DNA from: Geopseudomonas aromaticivorans
GTDB lineage: Bacteria > Pseudomonadota > Gammaproteobacteria > Pseudomonadales > Pseudomonadaceae
DNA: 64,000 nt
NCBI RefSeq assembly: GCF_019097855.1
Contig: NZ_JAHRGL010000019.1
Location: forward strand, 281,403-345,402
Reading direction: 5' to 3'
Part shown: piece by piece, positions 9,561 through 19,196 of the stretch
How the letters are laid out: the number at the start of each line of letters is the position of its first letter
Numbering within the stretch: the stretch's first letter is position 1
Notes under the pieces: generated by a model
The model's database searches: none
The model's input: the letters and a program-made list of their open reading frames with translations, nothing else
Told to the model about the DNA's origin: nothing
Translations under genes and position numbers: made by a program

Positions 9561-11029
9561 CAGTCCCCGTCCCCAAATTTGCCCCTACGTTGCTGCTGGC
9601 GCTCGCCCTGGCTGGCTGCGCCGTCGGCCCCGACTACCAGCGCCCCGAGCTCAACACGCCGGCGGCGTTCAAGCAGGCGCAGGGCTGGAAGGCTGCGGCG
9701 CCGGCCGATGCCCTGGCGCGTGGCGCCTGGTGGGAGCTGTACGGCGACGCCACGCTGAACGACCTGCAGCAGCGTCTCGAGCAGTCCAACCAGAGCCTTG
9801 CCCAGTCGCTGGCCCAGTACCGCGAGGCGCAGGCGCTGGTGCGCGGCACCCGTGCGTCGTTCTTCCCGAGCGTGACCGCCAATGCCGGCAAGACCCGCTC
9901 CGGGCAAGGGGCCGGGCAAAGCACCGTGCGCCTGGCTGACGGTTCGACGGTGACCAGCGGCGCCAGCGGCGGCGGGATTTCCAAGAGCTACGAGCTGACC
10001 TTCGGCGTCGCCTGGGAACTCGACCTGTGGGGCAAACTGCGCCGCCAGCTGGAGGCGGACAACGCCAGCTTGCAGGCCAGCGCCGCCGACCTGGCCGCGG
10101 TGCGCCTGAGCCTGCAGTCCGAGCTGGCGCAGAACTACCTGCAGCTGCGTGTGCTCGACGAGCAGCAGCGCCTGCTCGATGCCACCGTGCAGGCCTACGC
10201 GCGCTCGCTCAAGCTTACCGACAACCAGTACCAGGCCGGCATTGTCACCAAGGCCGACGTCACCCAGGCGCGCACCCAGCTCAAAAGCACCGAGGCCCAG
10301 GCCATCGACCTCAGGTACCAGCGCGCCCAGCTCGAGCACGCCATCGCCGTGCTGATCGGCGTGCCGCCGGCCGAGTTCGCGCTGGCGGCGGCGGACGGCC
10401 TGCCGGTGCTGCCGCCGGTGCCGGTCAGCGTGCCCTCCCTGCTGCTCGAGCGCCGCCCGGACGTGGCCAGCGCGGAGCGCGCGGTGATGAGCGCCAACGC
10501 CGAGATCGGCGTGGCCAAGGCCGCCTGGTTCCCCAGCCTCAGCCTGAGCGCGGCCGGCGGCTATCGCAGCAGCATGCTCGACCAGTGGATCAGCACGCCC
10601 AACCGCTTCTGGTCGATCGGTCCGCAGTTCGCCATGACCCTGTTCGACGCCGGGCTGATCAGCTCGCAGGTCGAGCAGGCCGAGGCCCGCTACGACCAGA
10701 CCGTGGCCGGCTACCGGCAGACCGTGCTGGACAGCTTCCGCGAGGTGGAGGACTACCTGGTGCAACTGCGCGTGCTGGAGGAGGAGAGCGGCGTGCAGCA
10801 GGAGGCGCTGGAAGCCGCCCGCGAGTCGCTGCGCCTGGTGGAGAACCAGTACAAGGCCGGCACCATCGACTACAACAGCGTGGTCAGCGTGCAAACCGCC
10901 GCGCTGGCCAACGAGCGCAGCCAGTTGACCCTGCTCGGCAGTCGGCTGACCGCCAGCGTGCAGCTGATCGCCGCGCTGGGCGGCGGCTGGGCGGGTGTCG
11001 GGGCGGAGCAGGACGCGGGCCGAGACTGA
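9557..11029 (+). CDS. opmB: Outer-membrane efflux lipoprotein OpmB (TolC/OprM family)
   Basis: This 490-residue TolC-family channel completes the Mux system. It has a lipoprotein signal peptide with lipobox LAGC, acylated Cys21, followed by AVGPDYQRPEL, typical of NodT/OprM-type lipoproteins. Two repeated coiled-coil halves are visible; the C-terminal half contains SVPSLLLERRPDV and the VENQYKAGTIDYNSVV segment. Translation starts at the ATGA overlapping the muxC stop, indicating coupling. The last four genes of the operon run without further promoter space except for the muxB-muxC REP. Confidence 0.93.
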   Translation: MTVPVPKFAPTLLLALALAGCAVGPDYQRPELNTPAAFKQAQGWKAAAPADALARGAWWELYGDATLNDLQQRLEQSNQSLAQSLAQYREAQALVRGTRASFFPSVTANAGKTRSGQGAGQSTVRLADGSTVTSGASGGGISKSYELTFGVAWELDLWGKLRRQLEADNASLQASAADLAAVRLSLQSELAQNYLQLRVLDEQQRLLDATVQAYARSLKLTDNQYQAGIVTKADVTQARTQLKSTEAQAIDLRYQRAQLEHAIAVLIGVPPAEFALAAADGLPVLPPVPVSVPSLLLERRPDVASAERAVMSANAEIGVAKAAWFPSLSLSAAGGYRSSMLDQWISTPNRFWSIGPQFAMTLFDAGLISSQVEQAEARYDQTVAGYRQTVLDSFREVEDYLVQLRVLEEESGVQQEALEAARESLRLVENQYKAGTIDYNSVVSVQTAALANERSQLTLLGSRLTASVQLIAALGGGWAGVGAEQDAGRD

Positions 11030-11044
11030 CGTTGCCACCACTGG

Positions 11045-11152
11045 ATTCCCGCCTGCGGGGAATGCCGGGGCTCGGCAGTCGCCTGTTTTCTGGGCTAGCT
11101 TTTCTGTGACGGAAAAGGCGCAGGGCGGCGCACCGGGCCGCTTGGCGGCCCG
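11045..11152. repeat. Two small hairpin sequences downstream of opmB
   Basis: ATTCCC...GGGGAAT at 11045-11063 resembles a short inverted repeat common between pseudomonad genes. A second hairpin, 11134-11141 with 11145-11152 (CGGGCCGC arm), has no T tract. Either could limit read-through from the mux operon into the patatin gene, but neither is a classical terminator. Confidence 0.35.
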
Positions 11153-11179
11153 CATAGCCATCGGCTGCACGGGCTGACC

Positions 11180-13642
11180 ATGAAAGAAAAAGAACTTCGC
11201 CTTGCCCTGGTGTTCTTCGGCGGGGTGTCGCTGGCAGTCTACCAGCACGGCATCAACCGGGAGATCCTCAACCTGGTGCGCGCCTCGAAGATCTACCACG
11301 GCGGCCGTTCCGGCGAGGATGCCGCCGTTGGCGGCAGTTTCCATGATCACTATCCCGACGAGCCGGAACGCTCCACCGGCGACCTCTACCACGAATTCCT
11401 CGCGGCGCTCGGCAAGGACATCGCCCTGCGCGTGGTCGTCGATGTCATCGCCGGCTCCTCGGCGGGCGGGATCAACGGCATCACCCTGTCCGCCGCCCTG
11501 GCCCATGACCGCTCGCTGATGCCGATCACCCGCATGTGGCTGGAGCAGGCCGACATGCTCAGCCTGCTGGCGCCCGAGGCCAAGGCGCGGATGTGGAGCA
11601 AGTGGTATTTTTGGCCGCTGCTGCGCCCGTTGCTTTCGCGTCTCGGCCGCGAGGGCCTGCTGCCGGGGCAGGCCGATGCCGAGATGGCTCAGCGCATCTC
11701 GGTGTTCCTGCGCTCGCGCTGGTTCAAGCCGCCGCTCGATGGTCGGCGCCTGAGCGCGCTCATCCTCGACGGCCTGACTGCGATGAGCCGCGCCGTGATG
11801 CCCGGAGCGGAGTCGCTGCTGCCCAAGGGCGAGCGCTTCGACCTGGTGGTGACGGTGACCGACTTTCGCGGCCTGGAGCGACCGATCTTCATCCACGATC
11901 CGCCGGTGGCCTACGAGCGCGAGCACCGCCGCCTGCTGCGTTTCGGTCTCGAACACCGCAAGACCGGCCATCTCATCAGTGATTTCGATGCCGACAGCTT
12001 TCCTTCGCTGGCCTTCGCCGGACGGGCCTCGGCGTCCTATCCGGGCGCCTTCCCGCCCGCCCAGTTGCGCGAGCTCGACGATCTGCTTGCCGAGCGCCAC
12101 ATGCCCTGGCCGGCGCGTTCGCGCTTCGTGGTGCGCAACTTCCGCGACTACTACGAGCGCAACGAGGCCGCCGAAGAGGCGGTGCTGGTCGACGGCAGCG
12201 TGCTCGACAACAAGCCGATCATGGCCTGCGTCGAGGCGATCCACACCCACGGCGCCCTGCGCGAGGTGGATCGCCGTCTGGTGTACATCGACCCCCATCC
12301 GAAGGGCACCCGGCGGTTGCCCGCAGTCGGGGTGCCAGGGTTCTTCGCGACCCTGCGCGGCGCCCTCAGCGACCTGCCGCGCCAGGACCCGGTGTACAAC
12401 GAACTGGCGGTGATCAGCCGCTACAACGTGCAGGCACGGCGCTTGAAGGCGTCCATCCTGCATGCCCGGCCGCAGATCGTCCGCTTCATCGAGAAGGAAA
12501 CCGCCGGCAAGCTCAAGGGCGGCTTCACGGCGGACGATCTGCGCCACTGGCGGTTGCTGTCGATCACCCTGCTGTCCGGCACCGCCATCGTCTACGACGC
12601 CTGGATGCGCGCGCTGATCTTCGAGGCCCTGGATTTCGTGGTGCGGATCGTCGCCACCGCCTGTCAGTACACCGCCGATTCGCCGCAGGCGCGCCGGGTG
12701 CAGGAGGTGATCGAGGCCTGGGCCCGCCGCCAGGGGATCATCGCCGAGAGCTACGTCATGCCGGAACAGCTCTACCAAAACGTGGACCTGCCGCAGTTCG
12801 CGCGGATGATCCTCGACTTCGGCCTGGTCTACAAAAAGCGCCGGCTGAATTTCGTCCTGCACGAAATCAACGAGCTGTATCCCGAGCTGCCTGACGCGTG
12901 CGGTGTCGACTCCGAAGATCTCGACCTGCTGAAGATCAAGCTGCACAAGTGCGTCAACGAGCTGTCGGTCTACGACGACGACCTGGACTTCCTCAGCCGC
13001 CATGCGCTGGGCGCCTGCCGGGAGCTGTTCATGGACGAGGAGGAGGGGGGGGGCCTCAGCGCCGAGCAGCTGAGCGACGACCCCGACGCGGCGGCGGAGA
13101 TTTCCCGGCTGGTCGAGCGCCTGGCCCAGGAGTGCGACCTGGCGCGCACGGTGGACAACGTGGACGCGGTGCTGGCCTCGCCGCTGGTACAGAACCTGCC
13201 GGAAGAGGGACGCCTGGCCATCCTCACCGGCTATCTGGGCTACTTCTTCTGGGACATCATCCTGCGCCCGACCGCCACCGCGTTGTCGCTGGAGGCGGGG
13301 CCCATCGAGGAAATCCTGGTGGACCGCATCAGCCCCGAGGACGCCCGTAGCATCGTCCTCGACGAGGGCAAGCCGGTGCTGCTCGGCAGCTCGTTCGCCG
13401 GTTTCGGCGGCTTCCTCGGCCGTGCGGTGCGCGAGAACGACTACCTGTGGGGCCGCCTGCACGCGGTGGACCGCCTGTTCGATATTCTGCTCAGCACGGT
13501 GCCGGCCAACCTGCGCGAGGGCCTGGCGGTCGAGGCGCTGAAGAAGCGCGCCTTCGAGCGGGTGCTGGAGGAGGAGGGGCAGCGGCTGGCGCTGGTGCCG
13601 GAGCTGATCGCGCGGCTCGGCGAGGCCGTCGGGCGCCTGTAG
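11180..13642 (+). CDS. Large patatin-like protein (patatin-related, DUF3376-type)
   Basis: This 820-residue protein has an N-terminal patatin-like phospholipase domain (about residues 6-370). It shows the oxyanion-type loop FFGGVSLAVYQHG (13-24), nucleophile elbow GSSAGG with Ser94, and catalytic-dyad Asp338 in VDGSVLDNKP. The remaining 450 residues are specific to the long patatin-related family and include hydrophobic stretches near residues 450-490. It probably hydrolyses a membrane lipid, but the substrate is unknown. There is no signal peptide. The Shine-Dalgarno is weak. A 150-bp gap follows opmB and tamA starts 76 bp downstream, so it may be an independent unit. A poly-G run near 13050 is a place to check for sequencing error. 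Confidence 0.85.
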   Translation: MKEKELRLALVFFGGVSLAVYQHGINREILNLVRASKIYHGGRSGEDAAVGGSFHDHYPDEPERSTGDLYHEFLAALGKDIALRVVVDVIAGSSAGGINGITLSAALAHDRSLMPITRMWLEQADMLSLLAPEAKARMWSKWYFWPLLRPLLSRLGREGLLPGQADAEMAQRISVFLRSRWFKPPLDGRRLSALILDGLTAMSRAVMPGAESLLPKGERFDLVVTVTDFRGLERPIFIHDPPVAYEREHRRLLRFGLEHRKTGHLISDFDADSFPSLAFAGRASASYPGAFPPAQLRELDDLLAERHMPWPARSRFVVRNFRDYYERNEAAEEAVLVDGSVLDNKPIMACVEAIHTHGALREVDRRLVYIDPHPKGTRRLPAVGVPGFFATLRGALSDLPRQDPVYNELAVISRYNVQARRLKASILHARPQIVRFIEKETAGKLKGGFTADDLRHWRLLSITLLSGTAIVYDAWMRALIFEALDFVVRIVATACQYTADSPQARRVQEVIEAWARRQGIIAESYVMPEQLYQNVDLPQFARMILDFGLVYKKRRLNFVLHEINELYPELPDACGVDSEDLDLLKIKLHKCVNELSVYDDDLDFLSRHALGACRELFMDEEEGGGLSAEQLSDDPDAAAEISRLVERLAQECDLARTVDNVDAVLASPLVQNLPEEGRLAILTGYLGYFFWDIILRPTATALSLEAGPIEEILVDRISPEDARSIVLDEGKPVLLGSSFAGFGGFLGRAVRENDYLWGRLHAVDRLFDILLSTVPANLREGLAVEALKKRAFERVLEEEGQRLALVPELIARLGEAVGRL

Positions 13643-13718
13643 ACGTGGCAGGAGTGCGCGGTCTGTGCGCTCGGGGCGCGGTCCGGAAATCGCTGGCGAG
13701 CATGCTAGGATCGGGCGC

Positions 13719-15449
13719 ATGAAAAGCCATTTCCTCATCGCCACTGCCGCCGCGCTGTTGGCCCTGCTGGTCGGCCTGCCCGCAGGCGCGGCCGAGCTGG
13801 ACGTGCTGCTCAGCCCGCCGCACAAGGCCCTGCGCGCGAACGTCGAGGCGCATATCGGCCCGCTCAACGGTCGCGATAGCAGCGCCCTGCAACGCTTCGC
13901 CCCTGCTGCCGAGCGCGAGGCGGGCAAGGCGCTGCAGGCGCTCGGCTACTACCGGCCGCAGATCCGCAGCGAGGTGGTGGAAGAGGGCGGCAAGAGCATC
14001 CTGCGCCTGCGTATCGAGCAGGGTGAGCCGGTGCGGCTGCGCACGGTGGCGATCCGCGTGGAGGGCGAGGCCGCGCAGCTCGACAGCTTCCGCGTGCCGC
14101 GCAGCGCCAAGCTGGCGCCGGGGGCGGTGCTCGACCATGGCGCCTACGAGGACGCCAAGCGGCTGATCCGCAACCAGGCGCTGCGCTACGGTTTCTTCGA
14201 CGGCGCGTTCGCCGAGCAGAGCCTGCACATCGACCCCGCGACGGGGGTGGCCGATATCCGCCTGATCTACCGCAGCGGTCCGCGCTATCGGCTGGGCGCG
14301 GTCACTTTCGTCGGCGAGACGCCGTTCGACGACGACCTGCTGCAACGCCTGGTGCCGTTCAAGGCCGGCGAGGGCTACGACGCCGACCGGGTCGGGGCGC
14401 TGAACCAGGCGCTGGTGTCGACCCGCTACTTCGAGGATGTGCGGGTGGAGGCCACGCCGGAACACGCCGTGGATCGGGTGGTCCCGGCACAGGTCCAGCT
14501 GCAGGCGCGCAAGCCACGCACCCTGGCCGCCGGCCTGGGCTTCTCCACCGACGTCGGCCCGCGCCTGCGCGGCACCTGGACCCGCCACTGGCGCGGCGCC
14601 GAGGGCCATCGTCTGGGGGCCGACATCGAGCTCTCCAGTCCGCGGCAGAACCTCAGCAGCTGGTACGAGATTCCGCTCGACCCGCCGCTCACCGAAAGCC
14701 TGCGCTTCACCACCGGCTACCAGAAGGAGGATCTGCTGGACACCCAGAGCGAGCGCCTGACCGTCGGCGGCCAGTGGCAGCACCTGCCGGAGAATGCCTG
14801 GCAGCGCATCGTGTCGTTGCGCCTGGAGCAGGAGCGCTACGACGTCGGTGAGGACGAGGGGCGCAGTAGCCTGTTGCTGCCGGGCCTCGGTTTCAGCCGC
14901 ACGGTCAGTGACAGCAAGGTCGATCCCGGTCGCGGCTGGCGCCTGCAGGCGGACCTGACGGGAGGCCACCGTAGCCTGTTCTCCGATGCCGACCTGCTGC
15001 ACCTCAACCTGCAGGCCAAGGGCCTGACCACCTTCGCCGGTGGGCACCGCCTGCTTGGCCGGATGCAGTTCGGCGGCATCGCCACCAACGCCTTCGAGTC
15101 CATCCCGCCGTCGCTGCGCTTTTTTGCCGGTGGCGACCAGAGCGTGCGCGGTTACGACTATCAGACCCTGTCGCCGCGCGACAGCGAGGGCGATCGGGTC
15201 GGCGGCCGCTACCTGATGGTGGGCAGCCTGGAGTACCAGTACCCGCTGCGCGAGCGCTGGCGTCTGGCCACCTTCGTCGACCACGGCAACGCCTTCGACG
15301 ACTTCACCGATCCGTTGAAGACCGGTGTCGGCATCGGCGTGCGCTGGGTGTCGTCGGTCGGCCCGTTGCGTCTCGATCTGGCCCATGCGCTGGACGACGA
15401 CGAGGGCTCGGCCTTTCGCATCCACTTCTCCATGGGACCGGAACTGTGA
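13719..15449 (+). CDS. tamA: Translocation and assembly module outer-membrane protein TamA
   Basis: This 576-residue Omp85-family protein has a signal peptide (about residues 1-22, ending AGA-AELD), three POTRA-like domains (to about residue 260) and a C-terminal 16-strand barrel. The barrel carries the Omp85 motif region FFAGGDQSVRGYDYQTLSP and ends ...FSMGPEL. TamA works with the inner-membrane-anchored TamB to insert outer-membrane proteins and move phospholipids. I chose the ATG at 13719 because AGGA stands 8 bases upstream and the signal peptide starts there. The stop overlaps the GTG start of tamB (GTGA), the usual coupling of this pair. Confidence 0.93.
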   Translation: MKSHFLIATAAALLALLVGLPAGAAELDVLLSPPHKALRANVEAHIGPLNGRDSSALQRFAPAAEREAGKALQALGYYRPQIRSEVVEEGGKSILRLRIEQGEPVRLRTVAIRVEGEAAQLDSFRVPRSAKLAPGAVLDHGAYEDAKRLIRNQALRYGFFDGAFAEQSLHIDPATGVADIRLIYRSGPRYRLGAVTFVGETPFDDDLLQRLVPFKAGEGYDADRVGALNQALVSTRYFEDVRVEATPEHAVDRVVPAQVQLQARKPRTLAAGLGFSTDVGPRLRGTWTRHWRGAEGHRLGADIELSSPRQNLSSWYEIPLDPPLTESLRFTTGYQKEDLLDTQSERLTVGGQWQHLPENAWQRIVSLRLEQERYDVGEDEGRSSLLLPGLGFSRTVSDSKVDPGRGWRLQADLTGGHRSLFSDADLLHLNLQAKGLTTFAGGHRLLGRMQFGGIATNAFESIPPSLRFFAGGDQSVRGYDYQTLSPRDSEGDRVGGRYLMVGSLEYQYPLRERWRLATFVDHGNAFDDFTDPLKTGVGIGVRWVSSVGPLRLDLAHALDDDEGSAFRIHFSMGPEL

Positions 15450-18400
15450 GGCGGTGCTGGCGCGGCCTCGGCGTGGCCGGCCTGCTCCTGCTGCTGGTTC
15501 TGGCGGCCGTACTCGGCCTGCCAGCGACCGAAACCGGCAGCCGCTGGCTGCTCGGCCGGGTGCCGGGCCTGGCGGTCGAAGACTTCCGCGGTCGGCTGCT
15601 CGGCAACTGGAGCGCGAGTGCGCTGCGCTGGCAGTCGGGCGAGACGCGCATGGCGCTGGAGTCGCTCAGGGTGACCAACCGTCTGGCCTGCCTGCCCGAG
15701 GGGCTGATGTGCCTGGACGAGCTCGTGGCCGCCCGTCTGCAGCTCGACCTGCCGCCATCGCCCGAGCAGGCGGCCAGCGAACCGCTGCGCCTGCCGGACA
15801 TCCGCCTGCCTCTGGGGCTCGATATCGGTCGCCTGCAGCTGGACAGCCTGGTGATCAATGGTGTCGAGCAGCTGCGCGACCTGGTGTTGGCCGCCCGTCT
15901 GGGTCGTCAGGGGCTGCAACTGACCGCCGTGGACCTGCAGCGCCCGGCCCTGCGCCTGACCATCAGCGAGCTGAGCCTGCAACCCCACGGCGACTGGCCG
16001 CTGCGTGCCCGCGCCCGCCTGCAGTTGCCGGCGGTGGACGCCAGGCCCTGGCAGCTCGACCTGGCGCTGGACGGCCGCCTGCTGCAGCGTCTGGAGCTGG
16101 TCGCCCATAGCGAGGGCTACCTGAACGGCGAGCTGCGGGGCTGGCTGCAGCCGCTGGGCGAAGGGTTGCCGCTGGAGTTGCAGCTGACGGCCAGCGATTT
16201 CCGCGCCTGGTCCAGTCTGCCGCCGAGCCTGCGCCTCACCTCGCTCGTCCTGAACGCCAGCGGCACCCTGAGCGAGGGCTACGCGGTGCAGGGGCAGGCG
16301 ACCCTGGCCGGCGCCGAGCAGCCCGTGGCGCTGGCGCTGCGCGGCAGCGTGGCGGCCGGCGGGGCGCACGTGGCGCAGCTGCAGTTGCAGGACGCTGGCG
16401 GGGAAACCCTGCAGCTCGCCGGCAGCCTCGACTGGCGCGAGGCCTTCGCCGCCGACCTGAACCTCAAGGGCGGCGCCTTCGCCTGGCAGCAGTTGTATCC
16501 GCAGCCCGGCGTGGAGCTGGAGCTGCAGCAGCTGCGGGCCGCGCTGAACTATGCCGACAGCCGCTACCGGGGCGATTTCGACCTTCGCCTGCTGAGTCCG
16601 GCCGGACCGCTGCGTCTGGTCAGCCCGCTGCAGGGCGACAGTGGCCAGCTGCAGCTCCCCGGGCTGCGCCTGGAGGCCGGCAAGGGCCGGGCGGAGGGCG
16701 AGCTGGCGCTGGGTTTTGCCGAGGCCTTCAGCTGGCAGACCCGCCTGCAGCTGGCCGAGCTCGATCCGGCCTACTGGCTCAAGGAGTTGCCCGGACGCAT
16801 CGGCGGGGCGCTGGCCAGCAACGGCGAGCTGCGCGCCGGCCAGCTGCAGATGCAGGCCGACTGGGCGCTCGACGGCCAGCTGCGTCGGCAGCCACTGTCC
16901 CTCAAGGGGCAGCTGCAGGGCGATGGCGCGCGCTGGCAGGTGCCGCAGCTGGCCCTGCGCCTGGGCGACAACCGCGTCGACGGCCAGGGCGAGTGGAGCG
17001 ACCGGATCGCCGGCCAGCTGGCGTTGGCCCTGCCACGGCTGGACCAGCTGTGGCCCGGTCTGCACGGTCAGGTAGAGGGGCAAGTCAAGCTTGCCGGCAC
17101 GCCTGCCGCGCCGCAGGGCGGCCTGAGCCTGCAGGGCGCCGGCCTGCGCTACCAGGAGCAGCGCCTGCGCGAGCTGGCGCTGGCGGCCAGCCTCGATGCC
17201 CGCCAGCTGGCGAGCGTGCAGCTGGACGCCCGCGGCCTGCACAGCGGCGAGCGCGATTTCGGCCAGCTCGCGGTCAAGGGCAGCGGCACGCCGCAACGGC
17301 ACAGCGTTGAGCTGAGCCTTGAGGGCGAACCGCTGCGTCTGGCGCTGCTGCTGGCCGGCGGCCTGGACAGCCAGCGCGACTGGCGTGGCAGCCTGAATCG
17401 CGGCGCGGTCGGCGTCGCCGGGCTGGACTGGCAGCTGCAGCAGGCGGCTAGCCTCGAACGCACAGCGGCCGGCCGCCTGACCCTTGGCGCGCACTGCTGG
17501 CAGTCGGCGCAGGCCAGCCTGTGCGCCGATGCCCAGCGTCTGCTGCCCGATCCGCAGCTGCGGGCGCGCCTGCGCGGTTTCGACCTGGCGCGGCTGGCCG
17601 GCGCACTGCCGGAGGATTTCGCCATGGTAGGCCAGCTCGGCGGCGATCTGCGTCTCGACCTGCCGGCCAGTGGGCCGAGCGGCGAACTGCGCCTGGATGC
17701 CGGCAGCGGCCTGCTGCGGCTGCGCCAGCGGGCCGACGGCCAGGAGCAGTGGCTGGACGTCCCCTACCGGCAGCTCAGTCTGATCAGCCAGCTGCGGCCC
17801 CAGCGAGTCGACAGCCAGCTGCGTCTGGCCGGGCCTAGCCTGGGCACCCTGGAGCTGGACACGGTCATCGACCCGCGCCCGGCCAGCCGGCCGCTGTCCG
17901 GCAGTTTCCGCCTCGACGGCCTGGATCTCGCCCTGGCGCGCCCCTTCGTCAGCCAGGTCGAGCGTCTCGAGGGGCGCATCGACGGCAGCGGCCAGTTGTC
18001 CGGCAGCCTGCTGGCGCCGGTGGTCAACGGCCGCGTGCAGTTGCGCGATGGCCATGTCAGCGGCGGCGAGCTGCCGCTGACCTTCGAGGCGTTGCAACTG
18101 GCCATGACCATCGCCGGCCAGCAGGCACAGGTCGATGGCCGCTGGCGCAGCGGCGCGCAGGGGCAGGGCACGCTGACCGGCAGCCTGGACTGGGCGGCGG
18201 CGCCGCAGATGGACCTGCAGATTCGCGGCAGCCGCCTGCCGGCGGTGGTCGAGCCGTATGCCAACGTCGAGGTCGAGGTCGAGCCGGACCTGCAGCTTGG
18301 CCTGCGCGACCGCCAGTTCAGCCTCGGTGGGCAGCTCGCCATTCCGCGCGGGCAGATCAAGGTGCGCGAGTTGCCGGCCCAGGCGGTCACCGTCTCGGAG

Positions 18401-19132
18401 GATGCGCAGATCGTCGGCGAGCAGCCGGCCGCGGCGCGCATGCCGGGGCTGAAGATGGACCTGCGTCTGCTGCTCGGCGAGGACCGCCTGCGCTTCTCCG
18501 GCTTCGGCCTGAGCGCCGACCTCAAGGGCAAGCTGCGCATCAAGGACAACCTCGACAGCCGCGGCACCCTGAAGCTGGAAAACGGCCGCTACCGTGCCTA
18601 CGGCCAGCGCCTGACCCTGCGTCGCGCCCAGCTGATCTTCGCCGGGCCGATCGACCAGCCGCTGCTGGATATCGAGGCGATCCGCACCGTGGACGAGGTG
18701 ACGGCCGGCCTGCGCCTGACCGGGCGCGCCGACGCCCCGGTCAGCGAGGTATTCTCCGAGCCCGCGATGAGCCAGGAGCAGGCGCTGTCCTACCTGGTGC
18801 TGGGGCGCGCGCCGGGCAGCAGCGGTGACAGCAACGTGGTCGGCCAGGCCGCGCTGGCCCTGGGCCTGGCCGGCGGCGCGCCGGTAGCCGGGGCTATCGT
18901 CGAGCGCCTCGGGATCAGGGATTTCCAGCTGGAAAGTGAGGGTTCCGGTACCAGCAGCAGTGTGTTCGCCAGTGGCTACCTCTCGGAGAGGCTCAGCCTG
19001 CGCTACGGCGTCGGCGTGTTCGAGCAGGGCAACATCTTTGCCCTGCGCTACGAACTGGGCAAGAAGCTCTATCTGGAAGCGGCCAGCGGCCTGGCCAGTT
19101 CGCTGGATATCTTCTACAAGCGCGACTATTGA
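15446..19132 (+). CDS. tamB: Translocation and assembly module protein TamB (AsmA-like bridge)
   Basis: This 1228-residue protein has one N-terminal membrane helix (about residues 7-26). A very long repetitive beta region of Leu/Gln/Gly/Asp-rich strands is predicted to form a periplasm-spanning lipid groove. The conserved C-terminal TamB (DUF490) domain covers roughly the last 350 residues and includes GTLKLENGRYRAYGQRLTLR and EPAMSQEQALSYLVLGR. Length fits the family (about 1200-1260). It starts with GTG at 15446 inside the tamA stop codon. Together tamAB link the two membranes for envelope biogenesis. Confidence 0.93.
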   Translation: MRRCWRGLGVAGLLLLLVLAAVLGLPATETGSRWLLGRVPGLAVEDFRGRLLGNWSASALRWQSGETRMALESLRVTNRLACLPEGLMCLDELVAARLQLDLPPSPEQAASEPLRLPDIRLPLGLDIGRLQLDSLVINGVEQLRDLVLAARLGRQGLQLTAVDLQRPALRLTISELSLQPHGDWPLRARARLQLPAVDARPWQLDLALDGRLLQRLELVAHSEGYLNGELRGWLQPLGEGLPLELQLTASDFRAWSSLPPSLRLTSLVLNASGTLSEGYAVQGQATLAGAEQPVALALRGSVAAGGAHVAQLQLQDAGGETLQLAGSLDWREAFAADLNLKGGAFAWQQLYPQPGVELELQQLRAALNYADSRYRGDFDLRLLSPAGPLRLVSPLQGDSGQLQLPGLRLEAGKGRAEGELALGFAEAFSWQTRLQLAELDPAYWLKELPGRIGGALASNGELRAGQLQMQADWALDGQLRRQPLSLKGQLQGDGARWQVPQLALRLGDNRVDGQGEWSDRIAGQLALALPRLDQLWPGLHGQVEGQVKLAGTPAAPQGGLSLQGAGLRYQEQRLRELALAASLDARQLASVQLDARGLHSGERDFGQLAVKGSGTPQRHSVELSLEGEPLRLALLLAGGLDSQRDWRGSLNRGAVGVAGLDWQLQQAASLERTAAGRLTLGAHCWQSAQASLCADAQRLLPDPQLRARLRGFDLARLAGALPEDFAMVGQLGGDLRLDLPASGPSGELRLDAGSGLLRLRQRADGQEQWLDVPYRQLSLISQLRPQRVDSQLRLAGPSLGTLELDTVIDPRPASRPLSGSFRLDGLDLALARPFVSQVERLEGRIDGSGQLSGSLLAPVVNGRVQLRDGHVSGGELPLTFEALQLAMTIAGQQAQVDGRWRSGAQGQGTLTGSLDWAAAPQMDLQIRGSRLPAVVEPYANVEVEVEPDLQLGLRDRQFSLGGQLAIPRGQIKVRELPAQAVTVSEDAQIVGEQPAAARMPGLKMDLRLLLGEDRLRFSGFGLSADLKGKLRIKDNLDSRGTLKLENGRYRAYGQRLTLRRAQLIFAGPIDQPLLDIEAIRTVDEVTAGLRLTGRADAPVSEVFSEPAMSQEQALSYLVLGRAPGSSGDSNVVGQAALALGLAGGAPVAGAIVERLGIRDFQLESEGSGTSSSVFASGYLSERLSLRYGVGVFEQGNIFALRYELGKKLYLEAASGLASSLDIFYKRDY

Positions 19133-19196
19133 GGGCTGGCAGCGGATCCGCAGGCTTGCCCCCTGGCGTGGGGCGATCCGTGCCGGTCGGGCACTC

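Noticed and set aside
13705-13710. TAGGAT as a -10 promoter element for tamA
   Set aside because: It is too close to the start codon and overlaps the ribosome-binding site; no -35 is present.
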